Position numbers and translations under genes: made by a program. The notes beneath the pieces were generated by a model. The model saw only the letters and a program-made list of their open reading frames with translations. It searched no databases and was not told the origin of the DNA. 6,384 bases of DNA, from positions 1 through 6,384 of the forward strand of contig JAUWDL010000086.1 of assembly GCA_030608825.1 (NCBI GenBank), given 5' to 3'. This DNA comes from Gemmatimonadales bacterium (GTDB taxonomy: Bacteria; Gemmatimonadota; Gemmatimonadetes; Palauibacterales; Palauibacteraceae). Below, piece by piece: positions 1-6,346 of the stretch. Within the stretch, counting starts at the first letter, position 1; each line of letters begins with the position of its first letter.

Positions 1-302
1 CCATCGGCGAAGCCGCTTCAGAAGACGCTGGCGAGGACGCTGGCAAGGCCGCTGTAGAAGCCGTGAGCGAAGCCGTCGAAGAGGAGGTAGGAGATCTCTT
101 GTTCGCGGCGGTCAACGTCGCCCGGCTATGCGATGTGCCGCCAGGCCCGGCCCTGTCGAGCGCCACGGAGAAGTTCGAGCGGCGCTTCGGCGAGCTTCTC
201 TCCCGGGCGAAGCGTCAGGGCATCGACCCGCGCCGCGTCTCGCTCGAGGAGCTGGATACGTTGTGGGAGAGCGTGAAGCGTGAGGAGCGAGAGCGGGCTT
301 AG
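1..302 (+). CDS. mazG: Nucleoside triphosphate pyrophosphohydrolase MazG, C-terminal part (5' end outside window)
   Basis: MazG hydrolyses NTPs to NMP and pyrophosphate and is thought to clear aberrant or excess nucleotides in the cytosol. The frame is open from the first bases (codons in phase with base 3) to the TAG at 300-302, so the true start lies left of the window; the GTG at 63 is only an internal codon. About 99 residues are visible. The EEEVGDLLFAAVNVAR block (from about base 78) carries the ExxD metal-binding half of the all-alpha NTP-PPase signature. It is followed by the family's NEKFERRF-like segment, here TEKFERRFGELLSRAKRQG, and a typical tail ending LWESVKREERERA. Just before the ExxD helix is an unusual Ala/Glu/Gly-rich stretch encoded by 12-bp near-repeats, probably an expanded linker. 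The gene converges on the GGDEF-EAL gene 33 bp away. Family assignment is firm; the intact N-terminal half is not seen. Confidence 0.88.
   Translation, partial: IGEAASEDAGEDAGKAAVEAVSEAVEEEVGDLLFAAVNVARLCDVPPGPALSSATEKFERRFGELLSRAKRQGIDPRRVSLEELDTLWESVKREERERA
21..77 (+). repeat. 12-bp tandem near-repeats inside mazG
   Basis: GAAGACGCTGGC (21-32) is followed directly by GAGGACGCTGGC (33-44), one mismatch apart, encoding EDAG twice. A second pair of 12-bp units begins with GAAGCCGT at 57 and 69. Together they encode an Ala/Glu/Gly-rich linker directly before the conserved ExxD helix. All units are multiples of three, so gain or loss would keep the frame. This looks like slippage-driven linker expansion. 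Confidence 0.6.
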
Positions 303-308
303 TGTACC

Positions 309-332
309 GTCTTCAGTGATTTCTGAGACTTT
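309..332 (+). terminator. Weak intrinsic terminator-like hairpin after mazG
   Basis: GTC-T-TCAG (309-316) can pair with CTGA-GAC (323-329), giving 7 bp with one bulged T and a TGATTT loop, followed by TTT (330-332). It starts 7 bases after the mazG stop, in a locally AT-richer pocket between two convergent genes, which fits a terminator. The stem is short and AT-containing and the T-tract has only three bases, so efficiency is doubtful. In the opposite direction there is no T-tract. Confidence 0.35.
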
Positions 333-335
333 ACG

Positions 336-2558
336 CTAGCTCCGCTCCTCCAGGAAGCGCGTGAAAGGCGATCCGGCGACCCCACCCTCCATCGGGCTGC
401 GAAGCGACTTCACTTCCTCACCGAACCCCTCCTTGAGGAGGGCTCGCGTCTTGCCGGCATCCAGACCGCCGCCGAAGTAGGGACCCTGCGCCCGCTGGCA
501 GCCCAGCTGAAACAACCTGGACAACTGATCCCCGTTTTCGATCCCGGCCGCGATCGCCTCCGCTTCGATGATCCTGGCGAGCTCGATGATGGTCCGCGCC
601 ACCAACCACTGGGTGGGTCGATTCGACGCTCCGACCAGGAACGCACGGTCGATAACGAGGCCGCGCGGCCGCAGGCGGTGCAGGTTGGGAAGCGAGGAGT
701 ATCCGGTGCCGAATCCTTCCATCACGACGCCCACCTCGAGAGCGCCGAGGCTGGCCAGGATCTGGGCCGCCTGACCCGGAGACTGCGCGAGAACGCCTTC
801 CTGGACCACGAGCCTGAGAAGGTCTCCGTCCAGGTCTGTGTTGGTGAGGACATCCCACGTCTCCGTCACGAGGTCCGGACTGTAGAACTGCTCGGAGGAA
901 AGCACGAGCGCCGCATACGGCGGAGAGCCCGGCCGTTCCCTTCGCCACTCGATTACCTGCGTCGCGGCCTGGCGCAGGCTCCAGGACAGGAAGGCCGAGA
1001 CGACCGGTCCTGCCCCGGATTCCGGGAGAAACTGCTCCGGAGCCAACTTGCCACGCTCTGGATGCATCCACTTGGCGCGAGCCTCGAAGCCCGCCACGCG
1101 CCCACTACGGAGCGATACCACGGGCTGGTACTCGAGCGCCATCTCGCCGTCTCGCAGCGCCTCGGCGAGGTCCTCCTCGTGAGGCCGAGCGCTGTAGGAG
1201 CGGGGCTGCTCGGCCATGTCGAACACTCTCGGATGCTCGTCGCCGAAGGCGCGGCTGGCGCGCAGGGCGGCCGTGGCGTCCCGGAGGATCGTCTCCGCGT
1301 ACTCGTAGCCAGGGTGGCTCAGCGCAAGACCGATGCTGACACCGGCGCTCACCTCCTCATCGTCGAGACGGTAGGGCCGGCGGATGGCGTCCTGCATGCG
1401 CTGGGCAGCGGAATTGGCGTCCTTCAGGCCGTCAGTGTCCTCCAGGAGGATCGTGAACTCGTCCTCACCGGTGCGGGCGATCGTGTCTGCCGGACGCACC
1501 GCGGATTCCATGCGACGACACAGGGCAAGGAGGAATTCCTCGGAGGCCCTCAGCCCGAGACGGTCTCGCACCTGCCGCAGTCCTTCGAAGCCGACGCAGG
1601 ACACGGCGAACTGTACGTCCGGGCTCCTTTGCCGGCGTCGCAACGCCTGCTGAAGCCGGTCCAGAAGAAGGCGCCGCCGAGGAAACCCGGTCAGCGCATC
1701 GTACATCCCATCCCCGCCCTGGGAGCCGCTGTCCCGCAGCCGCACCGCCATCTCGTTCAACTCCGCGGCCTGCGCTCGAGCGTGCCTCGCGGCCACTCGG
1801 ACCGCCCGGTCCGCCCGCTCGCTGCCGGCCACGACCTCGAGCTGTCGGAGCGCGAACTGAACGGCCTGTCCCAGCGGTTCGGAGAGCGGCCCCGGTTCCT
1901 CAGCGAAGAAGGCGACCACGGCCACGACCTCGCTTCCGAAGAACACCGGAAACGCGAACGCCGCTCGCAGACCCGACTCGAGCACCACGTCGCCTTCCTC
2001 CAGCACCTCGGCTTCGACCTCGTCGAGCATGACCGGAAGACCCGATTCCAGCGCGCGGCCGACGAGCGTCCCGGCCGCCTCGGTGGTCGCCGGTGAGTTC
2101 CACCCGGCCGGCTGGAGGTAGCCATCCCGTTCGTGCCAGCGACCCAGTGCCTCTCGGAGGCCGTCGTATCGGCCCTCTTCCGCTGTGCACCACGTCTCCG
2201 TTCGTGAGTCGGTCAGAGGATCGACGGATGCGTAGCCGGCAGCGAAGGAGTCGAAGCGGCAGAAGTGCTCCAGCGTCCGTGAAACGGCCTCTGAGAGATC
2301 CTCGGCCTCCGATAGGTCGGCAGCCAGATCCCGATACAGTCCGATCATCTCGGAGGCTTGCTCATCCGACGAGGCCTCTTTGGCGGCCTGTGAGGCCTTC
2401 GGAGCCTTTGAGCCGCCGGAGGGTCCAGCCCCCTTGCCGGAGGCTTTGCGGCGCTCGACCGAGCTCCTCGAGCCCTTGGCGGAGGATTTTGCGTCCTTGG
2501 CGGAGTTCTCGCCGCCCTCGGCGCTTTGGGACGTGGCGGTGCGCTTTTCCTTGCTCAT
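336..2558 (-). CDS. GAF-GGDEF-EAL protein with degenerate active sites (probable c-di-GMP receptor)
   Basis: This 740-residue protein has no signal peptide or membrane segment and is probably cytosolic. Residues 1-70 are a Lys/Ser/Ala/Gly-rich disordered tail, about 75-245 a GAF-like sensor domain, about 236-276 a helical linker, about 284-445 a GGDEF domain and about 462-712 an EAL domain. In GGDEF, DALTGFPRR has Arg294 for the substrate-binding Asn, the DxD metal site reads GFE (323-325), and the signature is GEDEF (364-368). The I-site R355-x-x-D358 is intact with the canonical five-residue spacing. In EAL, the signature is EAR (492-494), the metal Asn is V552, DDFGTGYSS is EGFGTGYSS (614 on), the KID Lys is V635 and the EGVE first Glu is A671. 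E492, E587, E674 and Q691 remain. By family knowledge, neither cyclase nor phosphodiesterase activity is expected; a c-di-GMP receptor or scaffold is inferred. The ATG at 2558 is the only upstream start, since a TAG at 2594-2592 closes the frame. No good ribosome site precedes it; GAAGGG lies too far away. M71 is an alternative start that would drop the tail. Confidence 0.9.
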   Translation of the reverse strand: MSKEKRTATSQSAEGGENSAKDAKSSAKGSRSSVERRKASGKGAGPSGGSKAPKASQAAKEASSDEQASEMIGLYRDLAADLSEAEDLSEAVSRTLEHFCRFDSFAAGYASVDPLTDSRTETWCTAEEGRYDGLREALGRWHERDGYLQPAGWNSPATTEAAGTLVGRALESGLPVMLDEVEAEVLEEGDVVLESGLRAAFAFPVFFGSEVVAVVAFFAEEPGPLSEPLGQAVQFALRQLEVVAGSERADRAVRVAARHARAQAAELNEMAVRLRDSGSQGGDGMYDALTGFPRRRLLLDRLQQALRRRQRSPDVQFAVSCVGFEGLRQVRDRLGLRASEEFLLALCRRMESAVRPADTIARTGEDEFTILLEDTDGLKDANSAAQRMQDAIRRPYRLDDEEVSAGVSIGLALSHPGYEYAETILRDATAALRASRAFGDEHPRVFDMAEQPRSYSARPHEEDLAEALRDGEMALEYQPVVSLRSGRVAGFEARAKWMHPERGKLAPEQFLPESGAGPVVSAFLSWSLRQAATQVIEWRRERPGSPPYAALVLSSEQFYSPDLVTETWDVLTNTDLDGDLLRLVVQEGVLAQSPGQAAQILASLGALEVGVVMEGFGTGYSSLPNLHRLRPRGLVIDRAFLVGASNRPTQWLVARTIIELARIIEAEAIAAGIENGDQLSRLFQLGCQRAQGPYFGGGLDAGKTRALLKEGFGEEVKSLRSPMEGGVAGSPFTRFLEERS
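2474..2505 (-). repeat. 11-bp direct repeat in the basic N-terminal tail coding region
   Basis: CCTTGGCGGAG (plus-strand reading) occurs at 2474-2484 and 2495-2505, 21 bp apart. On the gene strand it encodes the repeated SAK of SAKDAKSSAK (residues 19-28). A related copy, CCTTGCCGGAGG, lies near 2432. The in-frame spacing suggests that the Lys/Ser/Ala-rich tail grew by short duplications. Confidence 0.45.
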
Positions 2559-2597
2559 TCGGCGTTCGTGCCCGCCCTTCGCTTTTCGCCGCTATCC

Positions 2598-2673
2598 ATG
2601 CGAGTTGCCGCAGGATTCGGCCGATATTACCGCCGTCGAGCGGCAACTTCCGAGCAGATATGCGGGTTGCCGC
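2598..2673 (-). promoter_or_regulatory. Leader with three GTTGCCGC copies: alternative hairpins or operator
   Basis: On the plus strand, ATGCGAGTTGCCGC (2598-2611) and ATGCGGGTTGCCGC (2660-2673) are 14-bp direct repeats with one mismatch. Between them lies an inverted copy, GCGGCAACT (2640-2648). In a minus-strand transcript the middle copy can pair with the upstream copy (8 bp, 18-nt loop) or with the downstream copy (9 bp, 28-nt loop), but not both. The array sits between the putative sigma-54 promoter and the GGDEF-EAL start, so it would be in the 5' leader. It could be an RNA switch or attenuator, or a DNA operator with three half sites. The repeats are seen directly; any function is inference. 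Confidence 0.4.
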
Positions 2674-2702
2674 GCGGTCGATCAGAAGCTCAGGAAAGAC
2701 AG

Positions 2703-2719
2703 TGCAATCTCGGTTCCAG
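2703..2719 (-). promoter_or_regulatory. Putative sigma-54 (RpoN) -24/-12 promoter for the GGDEF-EAL gene
   Basis: The gene strand reads CTGGAACCGAGATTGCA. This has GG and GC elements separated by exactly ten bases and a full TTGCA -12 box, compared with the consensus YTGGCACGRNNNTTGCW. The mismatches are C to A in the -24 box and G to C next to it. The predicted transcript start is near 2692, giving a leader of about 134 nt. No convincing sigma-70 promoter was found in this gap. If real, transcription would need RpoN and an enhancer-binding activator, neither of which is in the window. Confidence 0.4.
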
Positions 2720-2795
2720 CCGGCCGACGAGGGGTAGCGGTCGCCGAAGTCCGGCGCGGACGCCGTATCGACGCGAGGAAAGGAGGGGCCAGTCG

Positions 2796-2822
2796 TTCGC
2801 TTCGGCAAGGCGCGCCGACGAA
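2796..2822 (-). terminator. Imperfect hairpin after asnS, possible terminator without T-tract
   Basis: Thirteen bases past the asnS stop, the gene strand can fold TTCG-TCGGC against GCCGA-AG-CGAA: 9 bp with a two-base bulge and a 7-base loop. No run of T follows, so it is not a classical intrinsic terminator. It may stabilise the 3' end or assist Rho-dependent termination, or it may be chance pairing in GC-rich DNA. Confidence 0.22.
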
Positions 2823-2834
2823 GGCGTAGCAGCG

Positions 2835-4166
2835 CTAGGGCTTCAGGCGGGTCATGAGCCGCGGGAAGGCGATCGCCTCGCGAAGGTGGTCGAGCCCGCA
2901 GATCCAGGCGACCGTGCGTTCCACGCCCAGGCCGAACCCGCTGTGGGGAAACGTCCCGTAGCGTCGAAGGTCCAGGTACCAGTCGTACGCGTCCTCAGGG
3001 AGATCCTCCTCCCGGATCCTCGCCAGCAGCCGGTCATGGTCATCCTCGCGCTGGCTGCCGCCAATGATCTCGCCGTATCCCTCGGGCGCGATCAGGTCGT
3101 TGCACTTGACGGTTCGCGGGTCCTCCGGGTTCTCCTTCATGTAGAAGGCCTTGGCCCGCTTCGGATAGTCGTAGATGAAGACGGGCACCGAGCGCCCCTC
3201 GGCAATCGTCGTCTCGTCTTCCGCGCCCAGGTCCGATCCCCACTCGATCTCGCTCCCCCCCGCCTGGAGATACTCGACCGCCTCCGTGTAGCTGATTCGG
3301 TCGAAGGGCGGACGGACCGCCTCCAGGTTCTCGACCTTTCTCTCCAGCACCGCGAGATCCGCCCGCCGGTTCTCCAGCACGCGCGTCACGATAAAGGTGA
3401 TGAAGTCCTGCTGGAGGTCCATGTTGCCCTCGCTGTCCAGCCAGGCGACCTCGGGCTCCACCATCCAGAACTCGGCCAGGTGCCGGCGGGTCTTCGACTT
3501 CTCGGCCCGGAAGGTCGGTCCGAAGCAGTACACCTTGCCGAGGACCGCCGCGGCCGCCTCCAGGTAGAGCTGCCCCGTCTGGGCGAGGTACGCCTTGCCG
3601 AGGTCGAAGTACTCGGTCTCGAACAGCGTGCCGGCCGATTCGCCGATTGCCCCGGTCAGGATCGGGGTGTCGACGAGGACGAAATCCCGCTCGTGGAAGA
3701 AGTCCCGGATCGCCCGCACCACCTCGTCCCGGACCCGCATGATCGCGGCCTGTCTCGGGCTCCTCAGCCACAGGTGTCGGTTCTGGAGCAGGAAATCGGT
3801 GCCGTGCTCCTTGGGTTGGATGGGGAATTCCGGGGAAGGGCCGATCAGCTCGACCCGACGTCCCGTGATCTCGTATCCGGAGGGAGCGCGCGCGTCCTCC
3901 CGAACCACGCCATCGACCTCGATGCTGGCCTCGTGGGCGAGAGCCTCCGCCGTCTCCCAGCTGGATCCGTCCACCTCGTCCTTCGCGAACACGACCTGCA
4001 CCTCCCCGGTGCCGTCGCGCAGGATGACGAAAAGGATCTTTCCGCTCGACCGATGTTTCCGGACCCAGCCTCGCAGCCGGACGGTCTCGCCCGTGTGGAG
4101 GCTCAGATCGCGGATGTCAACGCTGTCGGCGGAAGCCGGCTGGGACGTCGTATCCTCGAAGGACAT
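2835..4166 (-). CDS. asnS: Asparagine--tRNA ligase (AsnRS)
   Basis: AsnRS is a cytosolic class IIb synthetase that activates asparagine with ATP and charges tRNA-Asn. The protein has about 443 residues, within the usual bacterial range of roughly 430-470. Residues about 29-109 form the OB-fold anticodon-binding domain (VRLRGWVRKHRSSGKILFVI). Motif 1 is near 156-170 (FFHERDFVLVDTPIL), motif 2 near 218-239 (FRAEKSKTRRHLAEFWMVEPE) and motif 3 near 410-425 (GFGLGVERTVAWICG, with the ATP-binding Arg at 417). The motif 2 sequence is the asparagine form, not that of AspRS. The conserved GEIIGGSQRED segment is also present. The coding start could be GTG at 4169 or the adjacent ATG at 4166. An AGGTG ribosome site lies four bases before the ATG but only one base before the GTG, so ATG is preferred. 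It follows recG by about 76-79 bp and may share its transcript. Confidence 0.95.
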   Translation of the reverse strand: MSFEDTTSQPASADSVDIRDLSLHTGETVRLRGWVRKHRSSGKILFVILRDGTGEVQVVFAKDEVDGSSWETAEALAHEASIEVDGVVREDARAPSGYEITGRRVELIGPSPEFPIQPKEHGTDFLLQNRHLWLRSPRQAAIMRVRDEVVRAIRDFFHERDFVLVDTPILTGAIGESAGTLFETEYFDLGKAYLAQTGQLYLEAAAAVLGKVYCFGPTFRAEKSKTRRHLAEFWMVEPEVAWLDSEGNMDLQQDFITFIVTRVLENRRADLAVLERKVENLEAVRPPFDRISYTEAVEYLQAGGSEIEWGSDLGAEDETTIAEGRSVPVFIYDYPKRAKAFYMKENPEDPRTVKCNDLIAPEGYGEIIGGSQREDDHDRLLARIREEDLPEDAYDWYLDLRRYGTFPHSGFGLGVERTVAWICGLDHLREAIAFPRLMTRLKP

Positions 4167-4245
4167 CACACCTGTCGAATCTGGGAGCGGATAGGGGACG
4201 CCCCACTCTGCGGGCGGGCCGATCCAAGGTCAAGGCCGGAGCCGC

Positions 4246-6330
4246 TCATCCCACCTCGTACAGGGACTCGCGTCGGCCGTAGCGCTCGGCGAGTTCTCGG
4301 GCGAACGGGCGGTGTGGCCGAGCTCGAAGCTCGGGATCCTCCTCCACGATCTCGCGCGCCCGGCGCCATGCGTGCTCGAGGAGATCGGCGTCCTTTTCGA
4401 GATCGGCGAACCTGAGCTCGGGCGCCCCGTGCTGACGCTCGCCGAACAGGTTCCCCTGGCCTCGCAGGCGGAGGTCCGCTCGCGCGAGCTCGAAGCCGTC
4501 GGTGGTGCCGGCGAAGATCTCCAGCCGCTCCGGAGGCTCTTTCCCGGAGTAGAAGGCCGCGCAGTAGCTCGCGTGCTGCCCCCTCCCGACCCGGCCCCGG
4601 AGCTGGTGCAGCTGCGCGAGCCCGAAGCGCTCCGCGTCCTCGATGAACATGACGGTCGCGTTCGGCACGTCGATCCCGACCTCGATGACGGTGGTGGACA
4701 CGAGAAGCTGGACCTCGCCCCCCACGAACCGGCGCATCACCCGCTCCTTCTCGGCCGCGGCGAGACGGCCGTGGATGAGCCCGACCTCTAAGCCGCTGAA
4801 GCGCTCGACGAGCCGCTCGTGCATCAGCGTCGCGGCCTTCACGTCCAGAACCTCCGATTCGTCGATGAGAGGGTAGACGATGTAGCCCTGGCGGCCCTGC
4901 TCGAGCTGCCCCTCCAGGAAGTCGAACGCCGCCTCGCGGCTCCTCTCACCCCGCACCCCCGTCTTCACCGGCGTACGGCCCGGCGGCAACTCGTCAAGCA
5001 CGGAAAGGTCCAGGTCTCCGTACAGGGTGAGCGCCATCGAGCGGGGGATCGGCGTGGCCGACATCACGAGGGCGTCGGTGCTCTCGCCCGCCTCCCGCAG
5101 GGTTCGCCGCTGCTCCACCCCGAATCGATGCTGCTCGTCGATCACCACGAGCCCCGGCGCACCAAAGCGCACGGCATCCTGGATGAGTGCGTGCGTGCCC
5201 ACCACGACGGCCGCCTCGCCGCTCTCGATCTCGCTGAGAGCGCTCTCCCGGCGCGAGCCGGTGACCGACCCGGTGAGGATGCGAGGACGTATTCCGACGC
5301 TCTTCATCAGCTCCGACAGTGTGCGATGGTGCTGCTCGGCCAGAAGCTCGGTCGGAGCCATGAGCGCGGCCTGACGCCCGTTCTCGGCGGCCTTCAGCAT
5401 CGCCAGCGCGGCGATGACGGTCTTTCCGCTTCCAACATCGCCCTGGAGCAGGCGATACATGCGCGGCTCCTGCTCCATGTCGGCCTCGATCTCGCCCCAG
5501 GCACGCTGCTGCGCCGCCGTCAACCGGAACGGGAGCCCGGCCAGGAACTTCCCGGTCAGCACTCGAGCGCCCGAGAACCGGATCCCCTGCTGGGCCAGAC
5601 GATGTCTGTGCCGGGCTCGGGAGTGAAGGAGCTGCAGGTAGAAGAGCTCCTCGTACGCCAGCCGCCGTCGAGCCGGCTCGACCTCCGAGAGGGAGCTCGG
5701 TCCGTGCAGGGTTGCGAGCGCGTCTCTCAGCCCGGGGACTCCGAGCTCGGCGCGCCAGCGCGCGTCGAAGGCCTCTCTGCCCGACGCGTCCCGAAGCAGG
5801 CGGGGTAGGTTCTCCTGGATGATCGCGCGAATCTGACGATGGGAGAGCCCCTCGGTGGCCGGATATACCGGGAAGACCCGTCCCGAGGAGCCGGTCTCGC
5901 CCTCGAGCTCATCCTCCTCGGCGAGAACGGTATGCTCTCGCGGCTGCATCTGGCGTCCGTGATAGAAGCGGACGGGGCCGGTGGCCAGAAGGAGCTGTCC
6001 CCTGCGTATGGAGCGGTCGAGCCACGGGCGTCCAGGCCAGGCACACTCGACCTGACCGGTGTCATCGCGCAGCACGGCGTGAAAGACGCGAAGGGACCGT
6101 CGCGTACGGATCACCCCCTTGGAGACGACGCGCCCGATGATCGTGGCCTCGTCGCCCGGCTCAAGCGAGGAGATGCTCGCCACGGTCGTCGCGTCCTCGT
6201 ACCTGTGCGGGAGGTGGAGGAGGAGATCGAAGGCGCTGCGGATGCCGAGGCGGGTCAGCGTCTCGGCGCGCCTCGGCCCGACCCCTTTCAGGTACTGGAC
6301 GGGCCGGTACAGGCTCGTGTTCGGCTCCAC
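4246..6330 (-). CDS. recG: ATP-dependent DNA helicase RecG
   Basis: RecG is a cytosolic superfamily 2 translocase that reverses stalled forks and moves branched DNA such as Holliday junctions and R- and D-loops. The 694 residues match the usual length of about 690. The N-terminal helical and wedge OB-fold region spans about 1-150, with the family-typical opening YLKGVGPRRAETLTRLGI. The helicase core has Walker A GDVGSGKT (297-304), PTELLAEQH (326-334), DEQHRFGVEQR (398-408), SATPIPRS (424-431), STTVIEVGIDVPNA (545-558) and motif VI QLRGRVGRG (576-584). The C-terminal TRG-like segment follows (LRGQGNLFGERQHG, about 622-635). All motifs are intact. The start is GTG at 6330, with GGGAG ten bases upstream. 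The in-frame codons above it to the window edge contain no other start. It lies 16 bases after the stop of a possible upstream gene. Confidence 0.96.
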   Translation of the reverse strand: MEPNTSLYRPVQYLKGVGPRRAETLTRLGIRSAFDLLLHLPHRYEDATTVASISSLEPGDEATIIGRVVSKGVIRTRRSLRVFHAVLRDDTGQVECAWPGRPWLDRSIRRGQLLLATGPVRFYHGRQMQPREHTVLAEEDELEGETGSSGRVFPVYPATEGLSHRQIRAIIQENLPRLLRDASGREAFDARWRAELGVPGLRDALATLHGPSSLSEVEPARRRLAYEELFYLQLLHSRARHRHRLAQQGIRFSGARVLTGKFLAGLPFRLTAAQQRAWGEIEADMEQEPRMYRLLQGDVGSGKTVIAALAMLKAAENGRQAALMAPTELLAEQHHRTLSELMKSVGIRPRILTGSVTGSRRESALSEIESGEAAVVVGTHALIQDAVRFGAPGLVVIDEQHRFGVEQRRTLREAGESTDALVMSATPIPRSMALTLYGDLDLSVLDELPPGRTPVKTGVRGERSREAAFDFLEGQLEQGRQGYIVYPLIDESEVLDVKAATLMHERLVERFSGLEVGLIHGRLAAAEKERVMRRFVGGEVQLLVSTTVIEVGIDVPNATVMFIEDAERFGLAQLHQLRGRVGRGQHASYCAAFYSGKEPPERLEIFAGTTDGFELARADLRLRGQGNLFGERQHGAPELRFADLEKDADLLEHAWRRAREIVEEDPELRARPHRPFARELAERYGRRESLYEVG

Positions 6331-6340
6331 CGATGCCCGT

Positions 6341-6345
6341 CTCCC
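6341..6345 (-). promoter_or_regulatory. Ribosome binding site deciding the recG GTG start
   Basis: On the gene strand GGGAG ends ten bases before the GTG at 6330. The reading frame stays open to the window edge without another ATG, GTG or TTG, so this site supports the GTG as the true start. Confidence 0.6.
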
Positions 6346-6346
6346 G

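Noticed and set aside
678..2096. 472-codon plus-strand open frame
   Set aside because: Antisense shadow of the GGDEF-EAL gene; no domain, no convincing start context, biased composition.
2618..2640. TAATAT on the gene strand upstream of the GGDEF-EAL gene as a -10 box
   Set aside because: No -35-like hexamer at 16-18 bp. The only TTG-containing hexamer is 11 bp away.
2362..2808. 148-codon minus-strand frame starting in the gap after asnS and running into the GGDEF-EAL gene in another frame
   Set aside because: The second half is an out-of-frame reading of the GGDEF-EAL N-terminus and the first half resembles no known family. It would also span the leader repeats. No support as a gene.
4194..4204. 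GGGG-ACG-CCCC mini-hairpin between recG and asnS
   Set aside because: Only 4 bp with a three-base loop and no T-tract; expected by chance in GC-rich sequence.
4205..4233. TTGACC (gene strand) upstream of asnS as a sigma-70 -35 box
   Set aside because: At 17-bp spacing the -10 hexamer is CAGAGT, matching only three of six positions. Not enough to call a separate asnS promoter.
2526..4415. 629-codon plus-strand open frame
   Set aside because: It lies opposite asnS, whose protein shows all class II motifs. The plus-strand product is Arg/Leu/Asp-rich with no recognisable domain, typical of antisense frames in GC-rich DNA.
4819..5808. 329-codon plus-strand open frame
   Set aside because: Antisense shadow of the recG helicase core; no recognisable domain.
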